DNA from: Pseudomonas folii
Lineage (GTDB): Bacteria; Pseudomonadota; Gammaproteobacteria; Pseudomonadales; Pseudomonadaceae
DNA: 64,000 nucleotides
Direction of reading: 5' to 3'
Assembly: GCF_014357575.1 (NCBI RefSeq)
Contig: NZ_JACONW010000008.1
Location: 1 to 64,000, forward strand
The notes beneath the pieces are model-generated. The model was not told the origin of the DNA and searched no databases. It was given only the letters and a program-made list of their open reading frames with translations. The position numbers and the translations under genes were made by a program. The first letter of the stretch is position 1. Each line of letters begins with the position of its first letter. Below, in pieces: positions 11,455-21,474 of this stretch.

Positions 11455-11543
11455 CTTGGGGCTTGCTTTAGCCGGGAAGGCGATATTCCTGACGATACAT
11501 GTGTCAGCTGTAACAGCTCTTCCCGGCTAAAGCCGGTCCCACT
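11455..11543. repeat. REP-like palindrome, type D, downstream of glgB
   Basis: Arms CTTTAGCCGGGAAG and CTTCCCGGCTAAAGCCGGTCCCAC flank about 45 bp. The same element recurs at 25631-25723 and 27680-27773. The 302-bp gap between glgB and the autotransporter stop holds this, a half-copy of another arm around 11377-11395 (GCGGGCAAGC..CTCCCACA), and no gene. Confidence 0.8.
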
Positions 11544-11644
11544 TCACTGCGCCAATCTCGGGATCACATCAGACCTGTAGGGGCTGGGCTTGGTCTGGGC
11601 CACACTCCGATGATAAGGCTGGATGCGATCTACGTTGGACCGCA

Positions 11645-14272
11645 TTACCAACTCACCCGTACCCCCAGATTTCCTGCGATCCCACTCAAGTACTGGTTAT
11701 CCATATTCTCGCTGTAGTCTGCGCTGAGATAGACGCTCACCCCCGGCGAAACCGTGGCCACGACGCCTGCACCTGCGTTGGCGTAGCTAAAGCGGTGCTT
11801 GGTCTTTATCTTGTCGGTGTGATTGAAAGTGACGGTGTCTGCACCGTCAAAGTTGTGCCACAGGTTTGTGCGCACGTAGGGCTCAATGGGCAACCCACTG
11901 ACCATGTACCGAGCTTTAAGGCGCGCGCCAAGCCGTGCCGTATTCCAGGACTGGGAGTCGAAGGACACATCCGATATACCGTCGTTCTGGCTGTCGAGCT
12001 TGATGTGCTGATGGATTAACTGTGCTTGCGGTTCGATAACCCAATCAGCGCCAAGAGGAATCGGATACCCGGCTTCAACAGATAACGTCAGTGCACGACC
12101 TTTGGTGTCAATGCGCACGCCTCGATCAGAGCGGCTGTAGCCATCCAGTCGGGTGCCCATGGCGACGGCATCGACATACCAGCCTTTGGGATCAGTCAGT
12201 GTCCAGTAAAGCCCGAGGCTGTCGCCTTCGAGTTTCAGCTTGCCGGTTTTACGGTCCTGAAACCCGCCCGCGAAGCCTTTCACGTCGCCATCGAGTCGAC
12301 TATGCCCGACAAACAGGCCAGCGCGTTGTATCCGCTCGTTGTCGTGCTGTGCAGCATAAAGGTCGTGACCGACTTGATAGCCCTTGAGCGAGGCGTCAAG
12401 GCTTGGATCAACTGTACCGGACCAGCTCTGTTTTACACTGCTGCCAAATATCCGCCCCCAGCCAGCCGGCGCCCACCCTGACTCTGTTAACAGGCTCTGC
12501 TCACCCTGACGATCATGAAAAGTGCCCAGCGACATCAGCGTCAGCACCGCAGCTGCGGGAGGCACTACGGCGTAGTTCGGTACTTCCAGGCGATAGAGGG
12601 GAATCGGTGCTGCACCAGCAACTGCTGCCGGTAGCGGCGGGGTGCCGATGGCTGCAACTGGCGCAAACGCCGCGGGTTGCAAAGGGGCTGTTGTCGGCGG
12701 TGTTGGAGTGCCTGGACTGGCGGGTAACGTCGGTGTTGTGGGCTGAGAGGGTTGCCCGGGAGGGACAGGCGTCGGCGTTTCTGGATTGGGCACAGCCAGC
12801 ACGAGAGGAGGCGCCAGCACGGTCGAACGCAGGAACCAGCTGTTTTCTGATCCCGCCGTAGCGCCTCCTTTAAACAGGTAATAGTCGTAAGCGCCGACCG
12901 ATAGTGAGTTGCCCAGTGAAAACGCGGTGTTTTCGCTGGTGGCGCCGTTATTGGCCTCCACGACCTGAATACCGTTCTGCGCAGTTGCAGCACCCGGACC
13001 GCCCAGGTTGGTGACATTGATTTGCGTCGTGCCGGACAGGCTGCCTTGAGAGACCACCAGTTTGTCGCTCGACGATGAATCGTCACCCAGCACGGATTGC
13101 AGCAGCAGTCGTCCATTGCTGCCTGCGTAGTTGCCGTTGATAGTGAGAGTGTCGGTCGCCGTGCCGTTGCGGCTTAGGTCTAGCGTGCCGGCATTGTTTA
13201 GCGTTGCCAGCTGCACGGCACTGAACGGGCGCACGCCACCGGAACTGGAGGTGATAGTGCTGCTCGTGTCGACGTTCAAGACGCCGGTGCCGCTCGCTGT
13301 ATCGCCAAGCACTATTTCGCCATTCAGATCCAACAGGCTGCCGTTGTTCAGGTTGACTGTCTCCCAATTGGCGTAGCGAGCCGGGACCGATGTGCTGACC
13401 GCATCGAAAGTGAGCAGGTCGGTGCCCAACCCGCCATCGAGTAGCGGGTTGGCTCCCAGCGTCGTTTCGTTGAGTTGGGTCAGGAAGGCAAGGTCATTGC
13501 CGTCTGCCATCAATACCGTGCCTCTGACAAAACCAGCGTTGCGCCAACTGAACGTGTCATTACCGAAGCTGGCACGTATCCCGCCTTTCACCTCGCCACC
13601 AGAAACCGTGATGCTGTCATCGCCACCACTGACGCTGATGACCCCGCCAATGCTGCCACCGGACAAGATAATCGTGTCCCGGCCAAAACCCGTCACCAGA
13701 TTATTGATAATGGTGCCGCCCGACATATCGAACAGATTATCGTCCAGTTTCATGTCGACCCGGCCGATGCTGCCACCGGTCATGCGGGCGATATCACCGT
13801 CTTCGAATGCGGTGCTGATCGTACCTCCTGTCATCAGGAAGGTATCCAGGCCATCGCCTTGGGTGAGCGAACGCATTGTCCCTCCACTCATGAAGAAGTC
13901 ATCGGGGTCAAAGCTCTGATTCACGTCACCGGTAATAGTCCCGGCCGTAATGCGGAAGGTATCGACCCCGGCGCCCTGATTGAAGTCGCCAACGATGCTC
14001 CCGGAATTCATCTCGATGTGGTCCTGACCGGCACCGAATGAAACGTTGCCGATGATGGAGCCGGTGCCCCCCACAGGAAAAATCAGCGTGTTGTTCCCGC
14101 CAGGGTTGGTCAGCGGGCCGCTGCTACCGCTGTCGCAAATCTGGATGTCGGAGCCGATGGTGGAGTTCAGGTCACAGGCCGCTTCAGTCGATTCGGGGAG
14201 GAGGGTGATTACTATTGCCAGGGCTATTCCGGTGTAGCCAGTTGCATCGTTACGAAACCATATTTTTCTCAT
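11645..14272 (-). CDS. autotransporter (type Va secretion) with Gly-Gly repeat passenger
   Basis: 875 aa. Residues 1-31 look like a signal peptide ending ..ESTEA, followed by a Cys pair region. The passenger (about 33-300) is made of ~20-residue units of the form SGGTI..G.G.D.F.M, suggesting a beta-helix; a longer non-repetitive part follows. A Pro/Thr-rich linker (about 495-560) leads to a C-terminal ~270-residue beta-barrel ending in the terminal aromatic ..RVSW expected for outer-membrane insertion. No protease or lipase motif (GDSL, catalytic triad) is evident, so an adhesin-like or unknown surface role is inferred. Single gene with a 220-bp upstream gap. Confidence 0.9.
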   Translation of the reverse strand: MRKIWFRNDATGYTGIALAIVITLLPESTEAACDLNSTIGSDIQICDSGSSGPLTNPGGNNTLIFPVGGTGSIIGNVSFGAGQDHIEMNSGSIVGDFNQGAGVDTFRITAGTITGDVNQSFDPDDFFMSGGTMRSLTQGDGLDTFLMTGGTISTAFEDGDIARMTGGSIGRVDMKLDDNLFDMSGGTIINNLVTGFGRDTIILSGGSIGGVISVSGGDDSITVSGGEVKGGIRASFGNDTFSWRNAGFVRGTVLMADGNDLAFLTQLNETTLGANPLLDGGLGTDLLTFDAVSTSVPARYANWETVNLNNGSLLDLNGEIVLGDTASGTGVLNVDTSSTITSSSGGVRPFSAVQLATLNNAGTLDLSRNGTATDTLTINGNYAGSNGRLLLQSVLGDDSSSSDKLVVSQGSLSGTTQINVTNLGGPGAATAQNGIQVVEANNGATSENTAFSLGNSLSVGAYDYYLFKGGATAGSENSWFLRSTVLAPPLVLAVPNPETPTPVPPGQPSQPTTPTLPASPGTPTPPTTAPLQPAAFAPVAAIGTPPLPAAVAGAAPIPLYRLEVPNYAVVPPAAAVLTLMSLGTFHDRQGEQSLLTESGWAPAGWGRIFGSSVKQSWSGTVDPSLDASLKGYQVGHDLYAAQHDNERIQRAGLFVGHSRLDGDVKGFAGGFQDRKTGKLKLEGDSLGLYWTLTDPKGWYVDAVAMGTRLDGYSRSDRGVRIDTKGRALTLSVEAGYPIPLGADWVIEPQAQLIHQHIKLDSQNDGISDVSFDSQSWNTARLGARLKARYMVSGLPIEPYVRTNLWHNFDGADTVTFNHTDKIKTKHRFSYANAGAGVVATVSPGVSVYLSADYSENMDNQYLSGIAGNLGVRVSW

Positions 14273-14496
14273 GACCGCGCTCCCTGCTGCGGGGTCAGGG
14301 AGGCTTTCACTGCTTCATCAATGCCAGCAACCGCGCCGTAGTCGAGCGACTGCGGGGCAGTCGCTCAGGATCCTGATTGTTTTCAATAAGCAATCATTTC
14401 AACGAGTAACAACAGAAGTTAAGGAGACAATCCGAGGCCCGTCAAGAAGTTGACCGACCGCAGGTAGGTATCGAGGGTTTTTATGCGCAACGGCTA

Positions 14497-15297
14497 TTAC
14501 AGATGCACTTCGACCGCCAAAGGCAGATGGTCCGAGAGATGTGTCCAGGGCTTGTTACCCAGAATCCGCGGCTCATGACTGGTGGCGTTACGCAGATAAA
14601 CCCGGTCCAGACGCAGCATCGGGAAACGTGCCGGGTAGGACTTAGCCAGCGCGCCGTGGTGGCGTTCGAAGACTTCGTGCAGATACTCACAACGGGCCAG
14701 GCGTTTATTGCCGCGCAATTGCCAGTCATTGAAATCCCCCGCGATGATCACCGGCGCATGGCTGGGCAGGGAGTCCAGCAGTTTGCAGAGCAGGTCCAGC
14801 TGTAACTGCCGGTGACTTTCCAGCAAGCTGAGGTGCACGCAAATCGCGTGGACTTCATCGTGGCCGGGCACCTGAAGTACGCAGTGCAGCAAGCCACGGC
14901 GCTCGGGGCCGGTGATGGAAATATCGAGATTGCGGTGCTGCAGGATCGGGTATTTCGAGAGGATCGCGTTGCCGTGGTGACCGTCGGGGTATACCGCATT
15001 GCGACCGTAGGCAAAGTCGCTCCACATGCTGTCGGCCAGGAATTCGTAATGTGAGGTTTCTGGCCAGTCAGGGTGTCGCGAAGCGTGGCGCTCGTGGCTG
15101 CCCAGCACTTCCTGGAGAAACACCAGGTCGGCACTGGTGCTGCGCACAGCTTCGCGCAGTTCGGGGAGGATGAAACGTCGATTGAGCGCAGTGAAGCCTT
15201 TGTGCGTATTGACCGTGAGTACGCGCAATCGGTGAATGTCGGGGGTATCACTCATGTCCACTAGGTCGGCGCTTACGCCAGCAGGATCAGGGGGCAC
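14497..15297 (-). CDS. endonuclease/exonuclease/phosphatase (EEP) family protein
   Basis: 266 aa from a GTG at 15297 that has AGGAG seven bases upstream; an internal ATG at 15255 (MSDTPDI..) is the main alternative, with weaker ribosome binding. EEP fold motifs: the metal-binding Glu in FLQEVLG, the AGDFNDW motif near the middle and the C-terminal SDHLPLAVEVHL with catalytic His. The family includes Mg-dependent nucleases, phosphodiesterases and phospholipases; substrate cannot be read from the sequence. The MFS transporter gene lies 64 bp upstream on the same strand. Confidence 0.85.
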   Translation of the reverse strand: MPPDPAGVSADLVDMSDTPDIHRLRVLTVNTHKGFTALNRRFILPELREAVRSTSADLVFLQEVLGSHERHASRHPDWPETSHYEFLADSMWSDFAYGRNAVYPDGHHGNAILSKYPILQHRNLDISITGPERRGLLHCVLQVPGHDEVHAICVHLSLLESHRQLQLDLLCKLLDSLPSHAPVIIAGDFNDWQLRGNKRLARCEYLHEVFERHHGALAKSYPARFPMLRLDRVYLRNATSHEPRILGNKPWTHLSDHLPLAVEVHL

Positions 15298-15361
15298 GCG
15301 GATGCTCCTATAAACGGGGTATGTAGATCGGACTGGTGCGTAGTGCTCCAGTTCATCTTTT

Positions 15362-16576
15362 TTATGCCCCGCTAACCTGAGCCCTCGCACGACGCGACAG
15401 CAGTACCGTCAGGCCAAGCCCGCCAATTGACAGCAGCGAAGCGAAGAAGAAAATCCACGAATAACCCAACCCCAAGGCAATCGCGCCCATGATCGGTCCG
15501 GCGATGGCCAGAGCCAGATCGAAGAACACAGCATAAGCACTCAACCCGGCGCTACGGCTGCTGGAGGGCACTTGCTTGATCGCTTCGACGCCCAACGCCG
15601 GATAGACCAGCGACAGACCTAAGCCCGTCAGACCCGCACCGGTCAAGGCAAATGCGGTGTTGGGCGATACCCAGAGCAGCACCAGTCCCAGGGTTTCGAC
15701 GCCCATGCAGAGAATGGCCGAGGTAAAACCGCCCAGTCGGTTGATCGCACCGATAAACAACAACCGCGCCGCGATAAAGCACACGCCGAAGACGCTCAGG
15801 CACCAGGCCGCACCTTCCCAGCCGCGGCTGACATAAAACAGAGTGATGAACGTGGTCATGGTGCCGTAGCCAATCGACGCCAGGGTCAGGCTCAGACCGT
15901 AGGGTGCAATCCGGCCAAACACCGACCAGAAGGGCAGCCGCTCGCCCTTGATCACCGGCGGTGCGGTTTGTTTGCGGATCACCAGCAGCGACAGGGAGGC
16001 CATGACTGACAAGGCGATGCCCAGGGTGTAGAAACCCAGTTCCTGACTCATCAGATAGCCCAGGGGCGCACCGATGGCGATGGCGCCGTAAGACGCGATG
16101 CCATTCCATGAAATGGCCCTGGCGGTGTGTTCCGGGCCAACCTTGCCGATGCACCAACTGATACTGCCCACGCCGATCAGCCCTTGGGAAACCCCCAGGA
16201 ACAGCCGGGATATAATCAGGATAGTCAGGCTAACGGAGGGCAAGTGATCCAGCATGGCTGCAGCGAAGGTCAACACGCCGCTCAGCGTGATGCCTGACAT
16301 GCCGTAGACCACGGCCAGCTTGGTGCCGATGGTGTCGCAGATCTTCCCGGCCACCGGACGGCTGAGCAGGGTCGCAAGGTATTGCGAACCAATTGTCAGA
16401 CCTGCGATCACTGCGCTGAAGCCCAGTTGGTCATGGACGTAACCTGGCAATACCGCAATCGGTAAACCAATGCACAGGAAGGCAACGAAGGTATAGAAGA
16501 CGACAGAGATGATCTGCAGGGTGATCATCATGGAGCTGGGCTGTGCGGCAGGCGAGGGCGGGGTGGCAACGGACAT
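15362..16576 (-). CDS. MFS transporter, YhhS/YfcJ-like
   Basis: 404 aa with twelve predicted membrane helices. The ATG at 16576 (MSVATPP..) with AAAGAG upstream is favoured over the longer frame. The region LPIAVLPGYVHDQLGFSAV and the motif-A-like SRPVAGKICDTIGTK between helices 2 and 3 closely resemble E. coli YhhS/YfcJ, putative efflux carriers of arabinose-like or other small molecules. Divergent from the lactonase-like gene, sharing a short 170-bp intergenic region. Substrate unknown. Confidence 0.87.
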   Translation of the reverse strand: MSVATPPSPAAQPSSMMITLQIISVVFYTFVAFLCIGLPIAVLPGYVHDQLGFSAVIAGLTIGSQYLATLLSRPVAGKICDTIGTKLAVVYGMSGITLSGVLTFAAAMLDHLPSVSLTILIISRLFLGVSQGLIGVGSISWCIGKVGPEHTARAISWNGIASYGAIAIGAPLGYLMSQELGFYTLGIALSVMASLSLLVIRKQTAPPVIKGERLPFWSVFGRIAPYGLSLTLASIGYGTMTTFITLFYVSRGWEGAAWCLSVFGVCFIAARLLFIGAINRLGGFTSAILCMGVETLGLVLLWVSPNTAFALTGAGLTGLGLSLVYPALGVEAIKQVPSSSRSAGLSAYAVFFDLALAIAGPIMGAIALGLGYSWIFFFASLLSIGGLGLTVLLSRRARAQVSGA

Positions 16577-16748
16577 TGGGCTCTTTCGCTGGCAGGCGGT
16601 TGGGAGTGGCCACATCATCGCCCCGGTCGCAGACAAATGAAAGCAGGCTAACGATTTAAACACGCAGCAATTCGTAAAACAGTAATTGCTGGAAATCTAA
16701 AGTGGTCATAGGATGACTGACCACAACCATAAAAATAAAGGATCTTCT

Positions 16749-17876
16749 GTGAGCAAACCCCTTCTTATGGCCGCTGCGGTCGTCTGTGGTTTAAGCATGA
16801 ACGTCAATGCGTCGACCTTCGCTTATATCTCCAGCCCTGTTGACGGACTGATTTCCCAATACAGTCTGGATGAAGCCAGCGGGAAGCTAAGCCTGGTGGA
16901 GCAGACCAAGGCAGGAGACATGGTCAACCCGATGGCCATCAGTCCAGATGGCAAAGTGTTGTACGCGGCGTTGCGGGTGAAACCTTTTCAGGTGGTGGGC
17001 TTCAGCATTGATCCCAAAAGCGGGCGTTTGACTGAACTGTCCCGAGGCCCGCTGGCTGAAAGCCTGGCTTACCTGTCCACGGACCGCAGCGGCCGCTTCC
17101 TGATGGGTGCTTCTTACGGCGCTGATGCCATCACGGTGCAAGCCATCGATGAAGCGAAGAAACCCGACGAAAAAATCCAGACTTATAAAACCGGCCCGCA
17201 TGCGCACTCGGTCCGCACCGATCCGAGCAACCGCTTTGCTTACGCCGGCAACCTCGGTGCTGATCACGTGCTGCAATATCGGCTGGACGACAAGACCGGA
17301 GCACTGACGCCGATCGGCAGTGGCTTTGTCAGCGTACCGGCGAAAACCGGCCCTCGGCATCTGGCTTTTTCCAGCGACGGCAAGTTTCTGTTTGTCGATG
17401 GCGAGATGAGCGGCACCGTCACTGCGTTTTCGATTGACGACAAGACTGGCGCACTGACTCAAGTGGCCCAGGCCAGTGGTATTCCAGAGCGTTTGAAACT
17501 GGTCCACGGTGAAGTGCGAGACGCGAGCAACAACGACCTGAAGGATGACCCGACGCCACGCATCTGGGCAGCTGACCTGCGCTTGTCGCCAGACGGCAAA
17601 CTGCTGCTCATGACTGAGCGCACCACCAGTTCGGTATCGGCATTCGCAGTCGATGGCGCAACTGGTGCGTTGACCTTTCTTGATAACTACCCGGTGGAAG
17701 AGAAGCAGCCGCGCAATATCGCCTTCTCGCCAAACGGCAAGTGGGTGCTGGTGACCGGTGAAAAAGCCGACAAGGTAGGTGTTTACAGCGTGGGGGACAA
17801 GGGTGCGCTCAAGCGCGCCAGTGAAGCGGAGTCTGGCAAGGGCGCATTGTGGGTCGAGGTCCTGCAGATCCAGTAA
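16749..17876 (+). CDS. exported lactonase-family beta-propeller protein
   Basis: 375 aa from the GTG at 16749, which has AAAGGA six bases upstream and yields a clean signal peptide (..AAAVVCGLSMNVNA before STFAYIS). An ATG at 16713 is in frame but would add twelve polar residues ahead of the signal. The mature part is a seven-bladed propeller of the 6-phosphogluconolactonase/YbhE type: repeated units ..DKTGALT.. and SPDGK at blade edges (for example near 45-60, 205, 245 and 335). A periplasmic location argues against a role in the pentose phosphate pathway; substrate not known. Confidence 0.85.
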   Translation: MSKPLLMAAAVVCGLSMNVNASTFAYISSPVDGLISQYSLDEASGKLSLVEQTKAGDMVNPMAISPDGKVLYAALRVKPFQVVGFSIDPKSGRLTELSRGPLAESLAYLSTDRSGRFLMGASYGADAITVQAIDEAKKPDEKIQTYKTGPHAHSVRTDPSNRFAYAGNLGADHVLQYRLDDKTGALTPIGSGFVSVPAKTGPRHLAFSSDGKFLFVDGEMSGTVTAFSIDDKTGALTQVAQASGIPERLKLVHGEVRDASNNDLKDDPTPRIWAADLRLSPDGKLLLMTERTTSSVSAFAVDGATGALTFLDNYPVEEKQPRNIAFSPNGKWVLVTGEKADKVGVYSVGDKGALKRASEAESGKGALWVEVLQIQ

Positions 17877-17891
17877 TGCCTGCCCTGAAAT

Positions 17892-17922
17892 AAAAAGCCC
17901 GGTCAGATTGACCGGGCTTTTT
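17892..17922 (+). terminator. bidirectional Rho-independent terminator
   Basis: AAAAGCCCGGTC, 5-nt loop, GACCGGGCTTTTT. T-run on the plus side and A-run on the other allow use in both directions; follows the lactonase-like gene by 15 bp. Confidence 0.9.
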
Positions 17923-17959
17923 CATTTCAGGCTGTGTGGAAGAGCTCGAGTGATGCCCC

Positions 17960-18042
17960 GGTAGGAGCGAACTTGTTCACGAGGGGCCATTCCAGTAACG
18001 GCATTACTGCCTGACACTCTCGCCAACAAGTTGGCTCCTACC
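17960..18042. repeat. REP-like palindrome, type C
   Basis: Arms GGTAGGAGCGAACTTGTT and CAACAAGTTGGCTCCTACC around a ~45-bp centre. Related arms occur alone at 19921-19945 and in a mosaic at 30429-30494. Confidence 0.8.
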
Positions 18043-18074
18043 GGTTTTGCAAGCTCAAAGATTGATCAGCCTTA

Positions 18075-19661
18075 TCAGAACACCACACCCTGACTACGCA
18101 GGTAGTCATCGTAGGTGCCGCTGAAGTCGGTTACGCCGTCCGGGCTCAGCTCGATAATGCGTGTAGCCAGCGAGGACACGAATTCACGGTCGTGGCTGAC
18201 GAAGATCAACGTGCCTGGATAGTTTTCCAGCGCAAGGTTCAGCGCTTCAATGGATTCCATGTCCAGGTGGTTGGTCGGTTCGTCCATGATCAGTACGTTT
18301 GGCTTTTGCAGGATCAGCTTGCCAAACAGCATGCGGCCTTGTTCACCACCGGAAATCACCTTGACCGATTTCTGGATCTCGTCGTTGGAGAACAACATCC
18401 GGCCCAACGTACCGCGGATCATCTGCTCGCCCTGAGTCCACTGGCCCATCCAGTCGAACAGCGTGACGTCGTTTTCGAAGTCGTGAGCGTGGTCCTGAGC
18501 GTAGTAACCCAGTTCCGCAGCGTCGGTCCACTTCACACTGCCGGCGTCCGGAGTCAGCTCGTTGACCAGCGTGCGCAGCAGGGTGGTCTTGCCGATACCG
18601 TTCGGGCCGATGATCGCCACGCGCTCGCCTGCTTCAACCTGGAAGCTGAAATCCTTGAACAGAGGCTTGCCGTCGAAGCCTTTCGCCATGCGCTCGACGA
18701 TGACCGCCTGACGGTGCAGCTTCTTGGTTTGTTCGAAACGAATGAACGGGCTGACACGGCTGGAAGGCTTGACTTCGGCCAGCTGGATCTTGTCGATCGC
18801 CTTGGCGCGGGAAGTCGCCTGCTTGGCTTTCGAGGCGTTGGCCGAGAAGCGGCTGACGAACGATTGAAGCTCGGAAATCTGTGCTTTCTTCTTGGCGTTG
18901 TCCGACAGCAGTTGCTCGCGGGACTGGGTCGCCACGGTCATGTACTCGTCGTAGTTGCCCGGGAACAGACGCAGCTCGCCGTAATCCAGGTCAGCCATGT
19001 GGGTGCACACGCTGTTCAGGAAGTGACGGTCGTGAGAGATGATGATCATCAGGCTGTTACGCTGGGTCAGGATGTTTTCCAGCCAGCGAATGGTGTTGAT
19101 GTCCAGGTGGTTGGTCGGTTCGTCGAGCAACAGCACTTCAGGGTCGGAGAACAGCGCCTGGGCCAGCAGCACGCGCAGTTTCCAGCCTGGCGACACTTCG
19201 CTCATCGGGCCGTTGTGCTGTTCGATGCCGATACCCAGACCCAGCAGCAATTCACCGGCACGGGATTCCGCGGTGTAGCCGTCCATTTCTGCGAATTCGG
19301 TTTCCAGTTCGGCGACGGCCATGCCGTCTTCTTCGGTCATTTCCGGCATCGAGTAGATGCGGTCACGCTCTGCCTTGACCTTCCACAGCTCTTCGTGACC
19401 CATGATCACCGTATCGATCACGGTAAATTCTTCGTAGGCGAACTGGTCCTGACGCAACTTGCCCAGACGCACATTCGGCTCGAGCATCACTTGCCCACCA
19501 GAAGGCTCCAGATCGCCGCCCAGGATCTTCATGAAGGTGGATTTACCGCAGCCGTTGGCGCCGATCAGGCCGTAACGGTTACCGGCACCAAACTTGACCG
19601 AGACGTTCTCGAACAAGGGTTTGGCGCCGAACTGCATGGTGATATTCGCTGTGGAGATCAA
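18075..19661 (-). CDS. ybiT: ABC-F ATPase, YbiT-like ribosome-associated factor
   Basis: 528 aa soluble protein with two ABC domains and no membrane segment. Walker [10 protein letters not shown] near 34-42 and GPNGIGKTT in the second half; signature/Walker B ..[11 protein letters not shown] and ..[11 protein letters not shown]; the ABC-F linker (about 240-300, rich in Lys and Ala) lies between. Closely resembles E. coli YbiT across its length. The start codon is TTG with AAGGTAAGG upstream, matching the E. coli N-terminus. ABC-F proteins bind the ribosomal E site; YbiT contributes to translation under stress. Single gene. A 530-codon frame on the opposite strand is only its shadow. Confidence 0.92.
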   Translation of the reverse strand: MISTANITMQFGAKPLFENVSVKFGAGNRYGLIGANGCGKSTFMKILGGDLEPSGGQVMLEPNVRLGKLRQDQFAYEEFTVIDTVIMGHEELWKVKAERDRIYSMPEMTEEDGMAVAELETEFAEMDGYTAESRAGELLLGLGIGIEQHNGPMSEVSPGWKLRVLLAQALFSDPEVLLLDEPTNHLDINTIRWLENILTQRNSLMIIISHDRHFLNSVCTHMADLDYGELRLFPGNYDEYMTVATQSREQLLSDNAKKKAQISELQSFVSRFSANASKAKQATSRAKAIDKIQLAEVKPSSRVSPFIRFEQTKKLHRQAVIVERMAKGFDGKPLFKDFSFQVEAGERVAIIGPNGIGKTTLLRTLVNELTPDAGSVKWTDAAELGYYAQDHAHDFENDVTLFDWMGQWTQGEQMIRGTLGRMLFSNDEIQKSVKVISGGEQGRMLFGKLILQKPNVLIMDEPTNHLDMESIEALNLALENYPGTLIFVSHDREFVSSLATRIIELSPDGVTDFSGTYDDYLRSQGVVF

Positions 19662-20106
19662 TTACCTTACCTTTCAATAACTTGGATTTGGCTGGATGCA
19701 GCCGATACCGATTTGATGCCCGTTTCCGTCTTTGCCCTGGCGATTTTTATCACGGGCCGAGGCCATTCTTTGGGCCATATCTAGCCAGCATCTGCGACGT
19801 AAAGAGTCGGATGACTGGAAATGAATGCGGGATTCATGCCGAATTTGGCGCGCATTGTCGCATAGAGTGAGTGGCAGTTGTATGGCAAGCAGGATTAATC
19901 ATCCATCGCGTGCGCGCCGTCGGTAGGAGAGAACTTGTTCGCGAGGCGGCGTCCCTGACACGCCGACTCGCCATCAACCTGACTGCCAAAGGGGCGCAGA
20001 GCCCTGCCAGCGAATTTGCAGTAATAAAGGACTGAACTGCCGCTTTCCCGGAGATGTCTAGTAACCATCGCTTCCACATTCGGAAGCTGTCCGAGGAGTA
20101 CAGCCT
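19662..20106. other. 445-bp gene-free stretch
   Basis: Separates the divergent ybiT and hemerythrin-like genes. It holds one arm of a type C REP element (19921-19945) and presumably both promoters; I see no credible reading frame or tRNA. Confidence 0.5.
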
Positions 20107-20550
20107 GTGAATATTTTTGAAGCCTTGAGAGAAAGTCATGACCGTCAGCGCAACTATGCCGACATTCTGGTCAAGACCAGCGGTGACAACATTGAGCGTG
20201 TAGAGGCCTACAAGCAGTTGAAAGCTGAACTTCAGGCCCATGAAACCGCCGAAGAGCGCTTCTTCTATATCCCGCTGATGGAACATGACAACGGTATCGA
20301 TCTGAGTCGTCATGCGATCTCGGAACACCATGAGATGGACGAGATGATGGAAACCCTGGACGAGACCGAGATGTCCAGTCCTGCCTGGCTGGCCACTGCC
20401 AAGAAGCTGTCCGAGAAGGTTCACCATCACTTGAAAGAAGAAGAGCAGAAGTTCTTTCAGATGGCGGGCAAGTTACTCGACGAGCAGCAGAAACAATCCC
20501 TGGCTGGCAAATACGTCAAGGAATACGAAGAGCAGCTCACTGAGGCGTGA
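20107..20550 (+). CDS. hemerythrin domain-containing protein
   Basis: 147 aa, all-helical, from a GTG with GAGGAG about 8 bases upstream. Di-iron ligand pattern of hemerythrin-like proteins: His11, His45, Glu49 (HETAEE), His74/75, His108 region (VHHHLKEEEQKFF) with Glu113. Bacterial proteins of this class bind or sense oxygen or nitric oxide, or act in iron and redox stress; which applies here is not visible. Stand-alone gene. Confidence 0.88.
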   Translation: MNIFEALRESHDRQRNYADILVKTSGDNIERVEAYKQLKAELQAHETAEERFFYIPLMEHDNGIDLSRHAISEHHEMDEMMETLDETEMSSPAWLATAKKLSEKVHHHLKEEEQKFFQMAGKLLDEQQKQSLAGKYVKEYEEQLTEA

Positions 20551-20631
20551 AAAAGCGGGGCGGGTGCATGTCTGGTTCATGCGCTTTGCCCAGCGGTGTA
20601 GACTCCGCTTTTTTCGCGTTCAAGGAATGTC

Positions 20632-20976
20632 ATGAAACTTCTGATTTCGGCACTGGCCCTGGCGGTGCTGGCTGGCTGCACATCGCCGTCCAACCAGGCG
20701 CGCGCTGTTGGCCCCTACAAGACCTATTCGAGTCAGAAAACTGCGGCGGTGGTTGCGCAGTGCATTGAATATTCCTGGCAGGACGAGGCACTGATGGGGG
20801 CCGAGGCGGATGCCTTTTTGCAGTCCAGTGAGAAGGGCTTCACTGTTTACAACACGGGCGCAGAGTTCTTTGTCGATGTGCAGCCTCAAGGCGGTGCAAG
20901 CGCGATCCAGTATTACGCGCCGTCTTCCAATCTGGCGACTGAGCGTCGCGGTGCTGCGTTGGTGACTTGTTTGTAG
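20632..20976 (+). CDS. small outer-membrane-type lipoprotein, hypothetical
   Basis: 114 aa. Residues 1-15 are a lipoprotein signal with lipobox LAGC; the residue after Cys is Thr, not Asp, so sorting to the outer membrane is expected. AAGGA precedes the ATG. The mature part has no repeat or known domain; two further Cys (one at the C-terminus, VTCL) might form a disulphide. Function not recognised. Ends 21 bp before a strong terminator shared with the convergent gene. Confidence 0.8.
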   Translation: MKLLISALALAVLAGCTSPSNQARAVGPYKTYSSQKTAAVVAQCIEYSWQDEALMGAEADAFLQSSEKGFTVYNTGAEFFVDVQPQGGASAIQYYAPSSNLATERRGAALVTCL

Positions 20977-20996
20977 GCATCAACCTGAAATCAGGA

Positions 20997-21031
20997 CAAA
21001 AAAAGCCCGGCTTCAATAGCCGGGCTTTTTT
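20997..21031 (+). terminator. bidirectional terminator between convergent genes
   Basis: AAAAAAAGCCCGGCT, short loop, AGCCGGGCTTTTTT. Serves the lipoprotein gene on plus and the Gly-rich protein gene on minus. Confidence 0.9.
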
Positions 21032-21044
21032 ACGTTCGCACCGA

Positions 21045-21374
21045 TCAATTATCGGGGGATCCAGCAGCACCGCCACCGGTGCCGTTAGGGCCGTTCTTGC
21101 CTGGGCCGCCAGTTTTGCCGACCGCACTGCCGGTGGTGCCGCCATCAACTGACTTGCCTGCGCCTGAACCCGTGGCCCGGCCATTTGCGTCAGCGCTTTT
21201 GGTGCTGCCCGATGATGGAGCAGGATGGGTGCCCGGTGGCACTGCCGAGCCAGTTTGCACACCGCCAGTTTCAGGTTTTACAGGACCCGTGCTGGTGGAA
21301 GCTGCGAAAGCGGAGCCAAACGAAAGTGAAAGCAGGCCTGCGAGCAATAAGTTAGTCGTCTTTGACTTCATCAT
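21045..21374 (-). CDS. exported Gly/Thr-rich hypothetical protein
   Basis: 109 aa starting at the ATG at 21374 (GGAGA six bases upstream; a second ATG follows at once). A signal peptide of about 24 residues (..LSLSFGSAFAA) is followed by a disordered chain of Gly, Ser, Thr and Pro (TGSAVGKTGG-like units). No domain. Possibly an envelope or matrix component; function unknown. Confidence 0.7.
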   Translation of the reverse strand: MMKSKTTNLLLAGLLSLSFGSAFAASTSTGPVKPETGGVQTGSAVPPGTHPAPSSGSTKSADANGRATGSGAGKSVDGGTTGSAVGKTGGPGKNGPNGTGGGAAGSPDN

Positions 21375-21474
21375 GGTACGTCTCCAATTTATGAGCGTTA
21401 CCCGATATTGGTCAGCCACCCCCTTGCAAGAGTGCCCTTTATGGCGACGAACGGTCACGCCCCGCGGGCCAAGG

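Noticed and set aside
18192-19784. 530-codon plus-strand frame over ybiT
   Set aside because: Antisense shadow of the ABC-F gene, with low-complexity Gln/Val/Arg/His content and no start signals.
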